Source: Pseudomonadota bacterium
GTDB taxonomy: Bacteria > Pseudomonadota > Alphaproteobacteria > Reyranellales > Reyranellaceae
Length of the DNA: 64,000 bases
Assembly: GCA_018240685.1 (NCBI GenBank)
Contig: JAFEFG010000001.1
Location: forward strand, 23,640 to 87,639
Direction: 5' to 3'
A program made the translations under genes and the position numbers. Below are positions 1 to 8,724 of this stretch, piece after piece; the first letter of the stretch is position 1, and every line of letters begins with the position of its first letter. The notes under the pieces were generated by a model. That model saw only the letters and a list, made by a program, of their open reading frames with translations. It was not told the DNA's origin and made no database searches.

Positions 1-192
1 CAGCAGCGCCTCGCGATCGCGGAAATGCCGGTAGGGCGCGGCGGGGCTGACGCCGGCCCAGCGCGCCGCATCGGCGAAGGTGAAGCCCGCCGGACCCTTC
101 TCCTTGATCAGTTCCCGCGCCGCCTCGATCAGCGCTTCGCGCAGGTTGCCGTGATGATACGCGCCTTCGCGGGCGCGCCGTTTCCAACTCAT
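1..192 (-). CDS. TetR-family transcriptional regulator, N-terminal part (runs off left edge)
   Basis: Only the first 64 codons are in the window. The protein opens MSWKRRAREGAYHHGNLREA and continues into a helix-turn-helix with the usual TetR pattern: a first helix (ALIEAARELIKEKG), then FTFADAARWAGVSPAAPYRHF as the recognition unit, a classic TetR ending in YRHF. The start ATG at 192 is preceded on the coding strand by an AT-rich stretch. The ligand-binding domain lies outside, so the effector cannot be guessed. It sits downstream of and co-directional with the MATE pump, separated by 182 bases that carry a large palindrome. It could regulate the pump or something to its left. Confidence 0.8.
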   Translation of the reverse strand, partial: MSWKRRAREGAYHHGNLREALIEAARELIKEKGPAGFTFADAARWAGVSPAAPYRHFRDREALL

Positions 193-302
193 GTTAAGAG
201 ACTTTACATTAGGGCGGCGCGTCGCGCACGCTGCCAGTTCAGGCCGCCGGTTGCTCGTAGTGGCCGGGTCTCTGCAGCGCGATGACTTTTCGTCGGATCA
301 TG

Positions 303-352
303 CCGTCGTCCCGGCGCGGGCACGGCTCACTTTACGAGCGCCGGGACGACGG
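303..352. repeat. REP-like extragenic palindrome (15-bp perfect arms, 20-nt loop)
   Basis: The left arm 303-317 (CCGTCGTCCCGGCGC) and right arm 338-352 (GCGCCGGGACGACGG) are exact reverse complements. The element sits in the gap between the MATE stop and the TetR start. GTCGTCCCGG-type palindromes are a familiar kind of extragenic repeat in alphaproteobacteria. It could also fold as a transcript-end hairpin for the pump gene, though no T-run follows. Confidence 0.75.
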
Positions 353-374
353 TCGAAGCAACGGTCATCGCGCG

Positions 375-1808
375 TTAGCGTGGCGCCTCGTCACTCAGGA
401 TCTCGTCGGTCACCCTGTTGGTGAGCTGCTCCTCGTCGGAGAGCAGTTTCTTGCGGCGCCAGCCGCCTCTGGCGAAGACGGCGACGGTGATGACGAACGT
501 GAGGACGGTAGAGATCGGCAGCGACCAGTAGATGCCGTCGACCCCCAGCGCCGTGTGCTTCGACAGTACATAGGCCAGCGGGAACTGCAGTACCCATTGC
601 GAGACCACGGTCAGCATCATGCTCACCATCATGCTGCCGGCGGCGCGGAACACGCCGATCAGCGCGAACTGCGCGCCGTAGAAGCCCCAGCTCCAGGCGA
701 TGATGCGGAGGAAATGCGCGCCCTCGCGGATGACCTCGGCATCGTTTGGCACGAAGAAGGCGACGAGCGGCGAGGCCAGCAGGAAGACGACGATGCCGAA
801 GCCGGTGAGGGCGACGAACCCCAGCCGCGCGCCCAGCCGGCCGATCCGTTCGGCGCGGTCGATATTGCCGGCGCCGATGTTCTGGCCGGCCAGCGCCGCC
901 ACGGCGATCGAGAGCCCGATGCCGGGAATGATGGCGACGGCCTGCAGGACGTTCCCGCCGACGCCATAGGCGGCCAGACCCAGGGTGCCGAAGCCGGAGA
1001 CCAGGAAGGTCATCATCATCAGCGCCACCGCGCGCGCCGACATGTCGAGCGAGGCAGGCAGGCCGAGGAAGAAGGCGCGCCTGATGTGCGGGAAATCGGG
1101 AATGAGGTCGTGCGCATGAATTCGCACGCCATGCAGGCCGCGCCGCAACAGGACGATGCCGACGATGGAGGCGAGGCCCTGGGTGATGAGCGTGGTCAGC
1201 GCCGCGCCCATCACGCCGTGCGCCGGGATCGGCCCCCAGCCGAAGATCATCAACGGGTTGACGGCGAAGTTCAGGAACACCGTCGCCAGGACGATGTAGA
1301 TCGGTACGGCCGGCCGTCCGATGCTGCGCGTGATTCCCTGGAAGACGAAGAAGGCGAAGTTGAAGGCAAGCCCGATGAAGGAGACGCGCATGAAGCCGAG
1401 CGCGCCATCGTAGACGTCGGGGGCCACGTTCATGAGACGCAGCAGCGAGGGCGTGATGACATAGCCGACGAGGCCCAGCACCAGCGCCGCGGAGATCACC
1501 ATCAGCAGGGTCTGGGCCGCGACATGGCTGACCATCTTGTCGTTGCGCGCGCCGACATACTGAGCGGTGAGGGTCGAGCCCGCGATCGACAGTCCGGCGC
1601 CGACCGCGAACATGAGGAACATCACGGGAAAGCTGACCGACACGGCAGCAACCGCCGCGCCGCCCAGCCGCCCGACCCAGAAGGCATCGATGATCTGATA
1701 GGCCGACTGCAGCACGTTCGTCAGCACGATCGGAACGGCAAGCGTCAGCAGCGAGCGGAGGATCGGCCCTTCGAGGAGCTTGTTATTCGGAAGCGACACG
1801 GGTTCCAT
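375..1808 (-). CDS. MATE family efflux transporter
   Basis: This is a 477-residue integral membrane protein of normal MATE length with about 12 hydrophobic segments arranged as two similar halves. Each half starts with a helix-rich stretch; the first half contains PIVLTNVLQSAYQIIDAFWVG, matching the NorM/DinF N-terminal signature. The family exports cationic drugs or metabolites using a Na+ or H+ gradient at the inner membrane. I place the start at the ATG at 1808 (MEPVSLPNN) rather than at 1847, because the longer form would overlap the divergent gene starting at 1829. The two start codons are then only 20 bases apart, so at least one promoter must lie inside the neighbouring coding region. 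The substrate is unknown. Confidence 0.9.
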   Translation of the reverse strand: MEPVSLPNNKLLEGPILRSLLTLAVPIVLTNVLQSAYQIIDAFWVGRLGGAAVAAVSVSFPVMFLMFAVGAGLSIAGSTLTAQYVGARNDKMVSHVAAQTLLMVISAALVLGLVGYVITPSLLRLMNVAPDVYDGALGFMRVSFIGLAFNFAFFVFQGITRSIGRPAVPIYIVLATVFLNFAVNPLMIFGWGPIPAHGVMGAALTTLITQGLASIVGIVLLRRGLHGVRIHAHDLIPDFPHIRRAFFLGLPASLDMSARAVALMMMTFLVSGFGTLGLAAYGVGGNVLQAVAIIPGIGLSIAVAALAGQNIGAGNIDRAERIGRLGARLGFVALTGFGIVVFLLASPLVAFFVPNDAEVIREGAHFLRIIAWSWGFYGAQFALIGVFRAAGSMMVSMMLTVVSQWVLQFPLAYVLSKHTALGVDGIYWSLPISTVLTFVITVAVFARGGWRRKKLLSDEEQLTNRVTDEILSDEAPR

Positions 1809-1828
1809 ATGGGAGGAAAGGAAAAGCG

Positions 1829-2605
1829 ATGCAACTCGCGAATACATCTCTCCGTGAGGCGTGGGCGAACCTACAGCCCAGGCTGAAAATATTGGAGGCG
1901 GTGCAATTCTCTTCCGATCAGTGGCCTCTCGTTGAACGGCTGCATGCAGATTTCAACGATCGTGAAACACATACTCGTTTGCCGATAACGATCGCCCGAT
2001 TTTGCGACGCCGCGAGGAAAGCCGTTTACGAACATGCCAGGCAGCTCAACGACGTAAGGACGGTATCTGTCGGTGACGGCTGGTTCCTGAAAGAATTCGT
2101 CGGCGGCATCCCCGACACGATGGCGAACTATGCGCGCCTCTATAACGACGATGTTGATGGAATTATGAACGTGCTCGTTCCTTCGGCGCGCTATCGTAAG
2201 GGGCATTATGCCTACGGCAAGTTCACAGTGCCTGAACCTCATGGCCTGCATACCGACCATAGTGCGGAAGATCCGGACAGCGCAGGAGAACCAATCTGCA
2301 TCGCCAGGATCGAGACGCTGGGCACGCACTATGTTGCCGGTGATTACCAGGCGTATGACCCTGAAACGCAGAGCATGCTTAAAGCCCTGAGACATTGGAT
2401 CGTTGTTCCCGAGGGCGAGCCGGAGGATGTCCTCGACGAGCTGCTGAAGCGGGCGACGCTCAAGACCATTCCGGTGAACCACGTCATGCTGATGGTCGCC
2501 GGAAACGGTTCGGAAAATTCCCAGATCACACAACATATCGCCGCCAGACCGCCCGACGGCGGGCTTCATTCGGCGTTTTTCCAGCGGCAATACCGGCTCG
2601 CGTGA
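1829..2605 (+). CDS. Hypothetical protein, possible 2OG-Fe(II) oxygenase-like fold
   Basis: A 258-residue soluble protein with no signal peptide. The start ATG is preceded by an excellent ribosome-binding site (GGGAGGAAAGGA, 1811-1822). The centre carries H141-T-D143, the H-x-D pair expected of an Fe(II)/2-oxoglutarate oxygenase. Near the end are H247 and R253, which could be the distal histidine and the 2OG-binding arginine, but the match is loose. Base composition is visibly less GC-rich than both neighbours and codon use is more relaxed, so this gene may be a recent arrival. The opposite strand is also open (1871-2665), but its translation is arginine-rich low-information sequence and I treat it as a shadow. 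The function is unassigned. Confidence 0.65.
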   Translation: MQLANTSLREAWANLQPRLKILEAVQFSSDQWPLVERLHADFNDRETHTRLPITIARFCDAARKAVYEHARQLNDVRTVSVGDGWFLKEFVGGIPDTMANYARLYNDDVDGIMNVLVPSARYRKGHYAYGKFTVPEPHGLHTDHSAEDPDSAGEPICIARIETLGTHYVAGDYQAYDPETQSMLKALRHWIVVPEGEPEDVLDELLKRATLKTIPVNHVMLMVAGNGSENSQITQHIAARPPDGGLHSAFFQRQYRLA

Positions 2606-2609
2606 CCGA

Positions 2610-4127
2610 TTATCTCCAGATCTTCTTCCCGCTCCCCGGCAGGCCAAGCTCGCTCCACATCGCATCGACCTTGTCGACCACGCCCTGGTCCATGCGGATC
2701 TGGCGGCCCCATTCGCGGTTGGTCTCGCCGGGCAGCTTGTCGGTGGCGTCGAGGCCGATCTTGGAGCCCAGCCCCGACACTGGCGAGGCGAAGTCGAGGT
2801 AATCGATCGGCGTGTTCTCGATCACGGTGATGTCGCGCGCCGGATCCATGCGCGTGGAGATCGCCCACATGACGTCCTTCCAGCTGCGGGCGTCGATGTC
2901 GGCGTCCACCACGATTACCCACTTGGTGTACATGAACTGGCGCAGATACGACCACACGCCCAGCATCACGCGCTTGGCGTGGCCGGCATAGGCCTTCTTC
3001 ATCGACACCACGGCGATGCGGTAGCTGCAGCCTTCGGGCGGCAGCCAGAAGTCGACGATCTCGGGGAACTGCTGCTGGAAGAGGGGGATGAACACCTCGT
3101 TCAGCGCCTCGCCCAGCACCGAGGGCTCGTCCGGCGGCCGGCCCGTGAAGGTCGACAGATAGATCGGGTTGCGGCGCATGGTGATGGCCGAGACCGTGAA
3201 GACGGGGAACTTCTCGACGCTGTTGTAGTAGCCGGTGTGATCGCCGTAGGGGCCTTCGTCGCCGTAGTCGTCGAGGCTGACATGGCCTTCGAGCACGATC
3301 TCGGCTTCGGCCGGCACCTTGAGCGGCACGGTCCGGCAGTCGACGAGCTCGACCTTCCTGCCGCGCAGCAGGCCGGCGAACTGATATTCCGACAGCGTGT
3401 CCGGTACCGGCGTCACGGCGGCGAGGATCGTGCCCGGATCGGCGCCGATCACCGCCGCGGCTGGCAGCGGCTCGCGCTTGCCCGAACCTTTCCAGCGCTG
3501 GTGATGCTGGGCGCCGCCGCGATGCTTCAGCCAGCGCATCAGCGTCGTGTTCCGGCCCGTCACCTGCAGGCGATAGATGCCGAGGTTGAAGGCGTCCTGC
3601 CTGTCGCCCTTGGGGTCGGGGCCCTGCGTCACGACCAGCGGCCAGGTGATGAGCGGCGCCGGCTCGCCCGGCCAGCAGGTCTGGATCGGCAGGCGGCCGA
3701 GATCGATGTCATCGCCGGTGAGGACGATCTCCTGGCAGGGTGCGCCGCCCACCGTCTTCGGCTTCATGGCCATGACGGTGCGCAGCATCGGCAGCATGTC
3801 GAGCGCCTCGCGCCAGCCGCCGGGCGGCTCGGGCTGGCGCAGGAAGGCGAGCGTCTCGCCCACGGCGCGCAGCTCGTGCGGCTCGCGGTCCATGCCCCAG
3901 GCGACGCGCTCCACGGTACCGAACAGGTTGACCAGGACCGGGATCTCCGAGCGCGTGCCGTCCGGCCGCACGACGTTCTCGAACAGCACCGCCGGCCCCT
4001 TCTCGGCGAGCAGCCGGGTCTGGATCTCCGTCATCTCCAGATGCGGAGAGACCGGCGCCTTCACGCGCACCAGGCGGCCGGTCTGTTCGAGGCGCGCGAT
4101 GAAGTCGCGCAGCGAGGCGTAGGGCAT
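2610..4127 (-). CDS. ubiD: UbiD family 3-polyprenyl-4-hydroxybenzoate decarboxylase
   Basis: This 505-residue protein matches UbiD along its whole length. It catalyses the prenylated-FMN-dependent decarboxylation of 3-octaprenyl-4-hydroxybenzoate in ubiquinone synthesis. Recognisable blocks are [20 protein letters not shown] at residues 181-200, then HRGGAQHH, the cofactor and metal block [10 protein letters not shown] at 291-300, and near the end [19 protein letters not shown]. The order and length agree with the canonical enzyme, not merely the wider family. UbiX, which makes the cofactor, is not in the window, but UbiA, one step earlier in the pathway, is encoded about 4 kb away. Its start at 4127 is only 30 bases from the divergent start at 4158. 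Confidence 0.93.
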   Translation of the reverse strand: MPYASLRDFIARLEQTGRLVRVKAPVSPHLEMTEIQTRLLAEKGPAVLFENVVRPDGTRSEIPVLVNLFGTVERVAWGMDREPHELRAVGETLAFLRQPEPPGGWREALDMLPMLRTVMAMKPKTVGGAPCQEIVLTGDDIDLGRLPIQTCWPGEPAPLITWPLVVTQGPDPKGDRQDAFNLGIYRLQVTGRNTTLMRWLKHRGGAQHHQRWKGSGKREPLPAAAVIGADPGTILAAVTPVPDTLSEYQFAGLLRGRKVELVDCRTVPLKVPAEAEIVLEGHVSLDDYGDEGPYGDHTGYYNSVEKFPVFTVSAITMRRNPIYLSTFTGRPPDEPSVLGEALNEVFIPLFQQQFPEIVDFWLPPEGCSYRIAVVSMKKAYAGHAKRVMLGVWSYLRQFMYTKWVIVVDADIDARSWKDVMWAISTRMDPARDITVIENTPIDYLDFASPVSGLGSKIGLDATDKLPGETNREWGRQIRMDQGVVDKVDAMWSELGLPGSGKKIWR

Positions 4128-4157
4128 CTTGGCGTTGTCCTTTAGAGTGACCGCCGC

Positions 4158-4922
4158 ATGAGATCAAACGCCATCCCGTCCGAGTTCGAGGACCTGCTGA
4201 GCCGTGCCGGCCGCAAGGTGCTGGCCGGTGTGCATCCCCTGTGCGGGGCGCTCGCCGATCCGCGCACGCGGTTCGTGGCCGCCGACGATCTCCTCGACCG
4301 GCGCAAGGTGGTCCGTGTGCGGGCGGCGCTGGAGGCGAACCTCGCCGAGGTGCTGGAGCCGCTGGCCAAACCGATTCCGCCCGAAACCATCTGGGACATG
4401 CGACACGACTATGCGGAGCTGCTGCCCAAGACGGCCCGCGCCCGCACCATCTTCTTCGAAAGCCGCCGCGAGCCGGGCGTAAAGGCGGCCGAACGGATCG
4501 GCCTCGTGCGCATGATGCGGTCGGAGAGCTATCGCGCCTTCGCTACGGCACTGGCGGGCCGCAAGCTTGCCGCCGGCTGGGGCCTGCAGGTGCTGCGCTA
4601 CGGGCCGGGCGACTATGCCGGCCCGCACAACGATCATCATCCGGAGAACGCCGACGTCGCGTCGGGCTATATCGACCTGCATCTCAGCCTGTGCACGCCG
4701 GGGGTTGCCCATCAGTGGCTCGTCTACAGCCGCGCCGGCCATTTCAGCGAGATCGCGTCGGTCGCCGCTCCCGCGACGGTGACGGCCTACCGGCTGCCGT
4801 TCTGGCACTACACGACGCCGCTGGTCGGCAAGCCCGGCTCGGGGCGCTGGGTGCTGCTGGGAACCTTCCTGTTCGCCGATGCAGGCCGCCGCGCTACCTC
4901 GCGCCCAGCGGCACGACGCTGA
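4158..4922 (+). CDS. 2OG-Fe(II) oxygenase-like protein
   Basis: A 254-residue soluble protein. The C-terminal half looks like a double-stranded beta-helix oxygenase. [10 protein letters not shown] gives H157-x-D159, FWHYTTPL gives the distal H217, and [10 protein letters not shown] gives R230, at suitable spacing for binding 2-oxoglutarate. That is a full candidate 2-His-1-Asp plus Arg set in order. The substrate is unknown. The end overlaps the convergent CreA-like gene by 29 bases. The gene lacks a clear ribosome-binding site and starts 30 bases from the divergent ubiD start. Confidence 0.65.
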   Translation: MRSNAIPSEFEDLLSRAGRKVLAGVHPLCGALADPRTRFVAADDLLDRRKVVRVRAALEANLAEVLEPLAKPIPPETIWDMRHDYAELLPKTARARTIFFESRREPGVKAAERIGLVRMMRSESYRAFATALAGRKLAAGWGLQVLRYGPGDYAGPHNDHHPENADVASGYIDLHLSLCTPGVAHQWLVYSRAGHFSEIASVAAPATVTAYRLPFWHYTTPLVGKPGSGRWVLLGTFLFADAGRRATSRPAARR

Positions 4923-5349
4923 TCGAATTGCGCGGACTGCCTTCGAAGATGCGGTCGGTGTAGGTGAGATAGATCAGCGCCCGTCGCTTGGCGTCCCAGA
5001 AGCGCACGACCTGCGTGCTCTTGAAGATCAGCGAGGCGCGCTCGCTGAAGACCTCGTGCGGGCTCCTGAGCCTGTCGAGCTTCGACTCGTCGACGGCGCC
5101 GACCTGCCGGCAGGCGATCGAGGCCTCGCCCGGATCCTCGGCCACGCCGATCGCGCCTTTGATGCCGCCGGTGCGGGCATGGGAGAAGTAGCAGGTCACG
5201 CCCGGAATATCGGGATCGTCGAAGGCCTCGACCACGATCTTGTCGTTGGGCCCGATCCACTTGAAGCGATAGCCCACCGAGCCGATCTCGTCGGCGAGCG
5301 CCGGCAGGGCCGGCAGCGACAGCAGCAGGGCGAGGACGAGACGGCGCAT
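4894..5349 (-). CDS. creA: CreA family protein
   Basis: This 151-residue protein has a cleavable signal peptide (hydrophobic core LVLALLLSLPALPALA, cleavage just before DEIGSVG). The mature part contains FKWIGPNDKIVVEAFDDPDI, followed by VTCYFSHARTGG, which are strongly conserved in CreA. The family is periplasmic, roughly 150 residues long, and of unknown biochemical function. It lies 3 bases downstream of the DMT transporter stop, so the two are probably cotranscribed. Its 3-prime end runs 29 bases into the convergent oxygenase-like gene. Confidence 0.88.
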   Translation of the reverse strand: MRRLVLALLLSLPALPALADEIGSVGYRFKWIGPNDKIVVEAFDDPDIPGVTCYFSHARTGGIKGAIGVAEDPGEASIACRQVGAVDESKLDRLRSPHEVFSERASLIFKSTQVVRFWDAKRRALIYLTYTDRIFEGSPRNSISVVPLGAR

Positions 5350-5352
5350 CGA

Positions 5353-6267
5353 TCAGGCTCCCTTGATGGATCGCGGCTGGCGCGTGACCAGGAACAGGCC
5401 GGGCAGCACCAGGACGATACCCAGCAGATGGTACCATTGCGGCCGCTCGCCAAGGGTCAGCCAGGCCAGGACGCCGACATAGGGTGGACCGAGGTAGAGC
5501 GAGACGCTGGTCGGCGCGGGCCCGAGCTCCTGGATGCAGAACGAGTAGGCGGCATAGGCGCCGATGCCGGGCACCAGCGCGACGACCAGCCATACCGCCC
5601 AGACATGCCAGTCACCGAGGTCGGGTCCTCCCCACAGCGCCGCCTCGCCGAGGGCAAAGGGCAGGAGGACGAGGCAGCCGGCGATGGAAGTGGCGCAGAG
5701 GCGCGCGACCGGATCCAGCCGGCTCGGCCGATGTTTCAACAGCACCGAATAAAGTCCCCAGCAGGCGGCGGCGATGGCGATCCAGACGTCGCCCGAGCTG
5801 AGATGCACCGCAGCGAGGTTGCCGAACTCGCCCTTGGCGAACACGGTGGCCACGCCGCCAAGGCAGAGCACGATGCCTGCAATGCGCGTCGCGCTCAGCC
5901 CCTTGCGATCGATGACATGGTCGAGCAGCACGACGAGGATCGGGGACGCCGCATAGATCAGTCCGATATTGAGGGCCGAGGTCGAGTGGGCGCCGATATA
6001 GACGAAGGCGCCGCACACCCACATGCCGAGCGCGCCGGACAGCAACAGGTCCCGCCATTCCCGCCGCAGCGTGGGCATGCCGGCCCGCAATCGCGGCCAC
6101 ACGAACGGCAGCAGGAACAGGGCGACGAAGGCCCAGCGGCCGAGGGCGAGCGCATTGGGCGGCACGAAGAGCGCGTAGCGCGCCGCCAGCATGTTCACGC
6201 TGAAGAAGGCCGGAAACAGGCAGAGCAACACCCAGGCGAGACGGCGGCGGGCCGACGGCGCGGGCAT
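5353..6267 (-). CDS. DMT superfamily (EamA) transporter
   Basis: A 304-residue inner-membrane protein with about ten hydrophobic helices in two EamA repeats. The first repeat includes FFSVNMLAARYALFVPP, a typical opening with a conserved N-x-x-A-R-Y, and the second begins around WIAIAAACWGLYSVLLKH. Such proteins usually export amino acids or other small metabolites. The length is standard. It probably forms a two-gene unit with the CreA-like gene 3 bases downstream. The substrate is unknown. Confidence 0.9.
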   Translation of the reverse strand: MPAPSARRRLAWVLLCLFPAFFSVNMLAARYALFVPPNALALGRWAFVALFLLPFVWPRLRAGMPTLRREWRDLLLSGALGMWVCGAFVYIGAHSTSALNIGLIYAASPILVVLLDHVIDRKGLSATRIAGIVLCLGGVATVFAKGEFGNLAAVHLSSGDVWIAIAAACWGLYSVLLKHRPSRLDPVARLCATSIAGCLVLLPFALGEAALWGGPDLGDWHVWAVWLVVALVPGIGAYAAYSFCIQELGPAPTSVSLYLGPPYVGVLAWLTLGERPQWYHLLGIVLVLPGLFLVTRQPRSIKGA

Positions 6268-6283
6268 TTCCCGGAACCGGCGA

Positions 6284-7036
6284 TCAGGCCGGTTTCAGCC
6301 CTTCCTTGGGTACCTCGCCGCCGGCTTCCTTGATCGCCGCCCGGTAGGCCTTCTCCGAAGAGAAGGGGGCGATCTTGGGGAAGTCCTTCTTCTTGCCTGG
6401 CCGGATGGTGCCGGTGCTGGGCTCGACGATCAGCAGCTCGCCCTCGCGGCTGAGCAGCGGGATCTCCCGCTTCCAGCGCGAATAGACGCGTCGTGCCGAG
6501 GCGGAGAAGTCGACATAGGTCGTGAACTCGGTGGGATCGAGCTTGAAGATCGATTCGTAGGTCGCCACGAATTCCTTCACGAACTTCTTATCGACGATCT
6601 CGATGTTCGACATCATCCAGCAGCGATCCTCGAACACCCAGTAGGTGCCGAGGCCGACGAATTCCTTCTGCCGCGTCAGGTAGGGGTAGAAGGGGAAGCC
6701 GCGGCAGGCGATCGTGCGGTTGTCGCGCTCGCAGAAGCGTGCGCCCTTGCACTCGATCGCCATGCAGTCCGATGTCAGCTCGTTCACGATCTGCCGCGTG
6801 GCATAGTCGTAAGGCTTGAACTTGGACCAGATGTCGGTCCGGGGCTTCAGGTACTCGAACTCGACCTTGTGCACGACCGGCACGGCATTCTCGGTCGAGC
6901 AGCAGACCGGCGACCCGCCGTTCAGCGGCGCGCATTTCCGTCCACAGTCGAAGCGGGAGATATTCGACCGGAAGCCGGCATAGAGCTCGGCGAAATCGCT
7001 GGCTTTGATCGTTGCTTTTTCTGGTTTTTTCGACAT
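6284..7036 (-). CDS. Conserved cysteine-rich protein, possible metal-chelating cluster
   Basis: A 250-residue cytoplasmic protein starting MSKKPEKATIKASDF. It holds eight cysteines in its first half: a FDCGRKCAP pair, a PVCCSTEN pair, then CMAIECKGARFCERDNRTIAC followed by RGFPFYPYL. The C-x-G-F-P sequence after a cysteine cluster recalls the YkgJ-type zinc/iron-chelating families, but I cannot confirm membership. An open frame extends upstream to 7186; I prefer the ATG at 7036 because the added residues are low-information and would run into the methyltransferase gene. It is co-directional with the transporter 16 bases downstream. The function is unassigned. Confidence 0.75.
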   Translation of the reverse strand: MSKKPEKATIKASDFAELYAGFRSNISRFDCGRKCAPLNGGSPVCCSTENAVPVVHKVEFEYLKPRTDIWSKFKPYDYATRQIVNELTSDCMAIECKGARFCERDNRTIACRGFPFYPYLTRQKEFVGLGTYWVFEDRCWMMSNIEIVDKKFVKEFVATYESIFKLDPTEFTTYVDFSASARRVYSRWKREIPLLSREGELLIVEPSTGTIRPGKKKDFPKIAPFSSEKAYRAAIKEAGGEVPKEGLKPA

Positions 7037-7095
7037 GCGGGGGCCATGTAGCCGATAGTTAAGTGAAAGAACAGTGAAGGAATTCTGACGCCTGC

Positions 7096-7767
7096 TCAGG
7101 GGTGAGGCAATACGCGCCACACCACGGTTTCCCGCATGCCGCGATTCTCGAGCTGCAGCGAGGTTGGAATCTCGTAGCGGGCGCACTCCTCCAGTCCCTG
7201 AGCGCTGAAATAGTTGCGGCCGGGGTCGCCGAGCAGGACCAGCCGGCCGGCACGCGCGTGGCTGCGCAGCCAGGCCAGCGCCCGCGTGGACATCTCGCGC
7301 TCGTAGCAGACGTCGCCCGCGATCACGACGTCGGTGTCGGGCGCCGCCTCGGGCCTTGCGAGCCAGTCCTCGCTGCTGACGTCGAGGGCGAGACCGTTCG
7401 CCGCGGCATTGAGGCGGGCTGCCACGAGCGAGAGCGCATCGATGTCGTTGGCGGTCACCGCTGCCGCGCCGGCCCGTGCCGCGGCCATCGATGATACGCC
7501 GGAGCCGGCGGCGAAATCGATCACGCGGCGTCCGCTCACGAGGTCGGGATTGTCGAGCAGATAGCGGGCGACCGCCTGGCCGCCGGGCCAGCAGAAGGCC
7601 CAGTAGGGCGGATCGATGTTCTGCTCCTCCATCCAGGCCTCGGTCGCCTGCCAGATCGGCACGTATTCCGTGGCGAGCCAGAGCTTGAACTCCGGCACCA
7701 TGGCCGGTGTCTCGAGCGCGGTGTTGGCGCGGATGAATCCCTCGGGATCGGCGGGCAGACGCGTCAT
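7096..7767 (-). CDS. Class I SAM-dependent methyltransferase (protein-lysine methyltransferase-like)
   Basis: A 223-residue enzyme with a Rossmann methyltransferase core: motif I VIDFAAGSGVSSMAAARAG, an acidic residue after strand 2 (TANDID), and motif IV VVIAGDVCYE. The N-terminal PYWAFCWPGGQAVARYLLDNP resembles the ETFB-lysine/Nnt1-type methyltransferases, whose motif is WAFCWPGGQ. It probably methylates a protein side chain; ETF-beta is the leading guess from family resemblance only. Its ATG overlaps the ubiA stop in a TGATG arrangement, so translation is probably coupled. An in-frame extension reaching 8544 on this strand is a shadow of ubiA. Confidence 0.85.
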   Translation of the reverse strand: MTRLPADPEGFIRANTALETPAMVPEFKLWLATEYVPIWQATEAWMEEQNIDPPYWAFCWPGGQAVARYLLDNPDLVSGRRVIDFAAGSGVSSMAAARAGAAAVTANDIDALSLVAARLNAAANGLALDVSSEDWLARPEAAPDTDVVIAGDVCYEREMSTRALAWLRSHARAGRLVLLGDPGRNYFSAQGLEECARYEIPTSLQLENRGMRETVVWRVLPHP

Positions 7768-8690
7768 CAGCCGAACTGCCCCGCGACGACGGCCAGCAGC
7801 ATCAGCCAGCCGACCTGAGCGTTGGCCTGGAACTTGGCCAGGCAGTCCGGCTGGTCGTGCGGCTTGAGGTCCAGGATCTGCCAGCCGAAGTGAAGGGCGA
7901 CGCCCGCCAGCACGATGAAATAAGGCAGGCCGAGGGGCGCCAGCAGGCCCGCTGCCGTCCACAGCGCCAGCGCCGTCGCGGCGAAAGCGGCGAGCCAGAG
8001 CCGTGGGGCCCGGGCGAAGCGCCGCGCGGTCGAGCCGACGCCGACGACGGCGTCGTCGCGCTGGTCCTGCATGGCGTAGATGGTGTCGTAGACCAGTGTC
8101 CAGGCGACTCCGCCGATGTAGAGCGCCACGGTGGCCCAGGAAAGCGTTGCCGTTACGGCAGCGAAGCCCAGCAGCGCGCCCCAGTTGAAGGCGAAGCCCA
8201 GCACCACCTGCGGCCACGATGTCACCCGCTTCATCAGCGGATAGATGGCCACCACGGCCAGCGAGGCGAAGCCCACCGCCACGGCGAACTTGTTGAACTT
8301 GAACAGGATCACGGCGCCCACCAGCGCCTGCAGGCCCATCCAGATGACCGCGTCGCGCAGCTGCACCTCGCCCGCCGGCAACGGACGGCTGCGCGTGCGC
8401 TCCACCCCCGCATCGATCTTGCGATCGAGGATGTCGTTCCAGGTGCAGCCCGCGCCGCGCATGGCGATCGTCCCCACCGCGAACACGACCATCCAGCCCA
8501 GCAGATGCGTCCAGTCGCGACCTTCGGCCAGGGCGAGCGACCACCAGCAGGGAAAGAGCAGCAGCCAGATGCCGATCGGGCGGTCCCAGCGCGCCAGGCG
8601 GCCAAAAGGTCGCGCCCAGGGCGGAAGGTAGCGCAGCGTCCAGTGCTGGCGGTCGATGTCGGTGAAGCCGGTTGTCGGTTCGGCGGTCAT
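7767..8690 (-). CDS. ubiA: 4-hydroxybenzoate polyprenyltransferase UbiA
   Basis: A 307-residue integral membrane prenyltransferase that attaches the polyprenyl tail to 4-hydroxybenzoate in ubiquinone biosynthesis. The two Asp-rich motifs are visible: GAGCTWNDILDRKIDAGVER (NDxxDxxxD) early and DTIYAMQDQRDDAVVG (the second D-x-x-Y-x-x-x-D block) in the second half. About eight or nine transmembrane helices follow the usual pattern. I use the ATG at 8690 (MTAEPTTGF); an extension to 8771 would run into the divergent rsmE gene. The gene pairs with ubiD 3.6 kb to the left as part of the same pathway. Confidence 0.93.
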   Translation of the reverse strand: MTAEPTTGFTDIDRQHWTLRYLPPWARPFGRLARWDRPIGIWLLLFPCWWSLALAEGRDWTHLLGWMVVFAVGTIAMRGAGCTWNDILDRKIDAGVERTRSRPLPAGEVQLRDAVIWMGLQALVGAVILFKFNKFAVAVGFASLAVVAIYPLMKRVTSWPQVVLGFAFNWGALLGFAAVTATLSWATVALYIGGVAWTLVYDTIYAMQDQRDDAVVGVGSTARRFARAPRLWLAAFAATALALWTAAGLLAPLGLPYFIVLAGVALHFGWQILDLKPHDQPDCLAKFQANAQVGWLMLLAVVAGQFG

Positions 8691-8724
8691 GGCTGCATCA
8701 TGGCGGCAAGCAAGCAGGAGTTCC

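Noticed and set aside
282..1886. A 534-codon plus-strand frame opposite the MATE gene
   Set aside because: Arg/Asp/Gln-rich shadow; the MATE gene has many membrane helices and correct length.
1871..2665. Minus-strand 264-codon frame opposite the 258-residue gene
   Set aside because: The plus-strand gene has an excellent ribosome-binding site and an H-x-D pair, while the minus frame is arginine-rich and motif-free.
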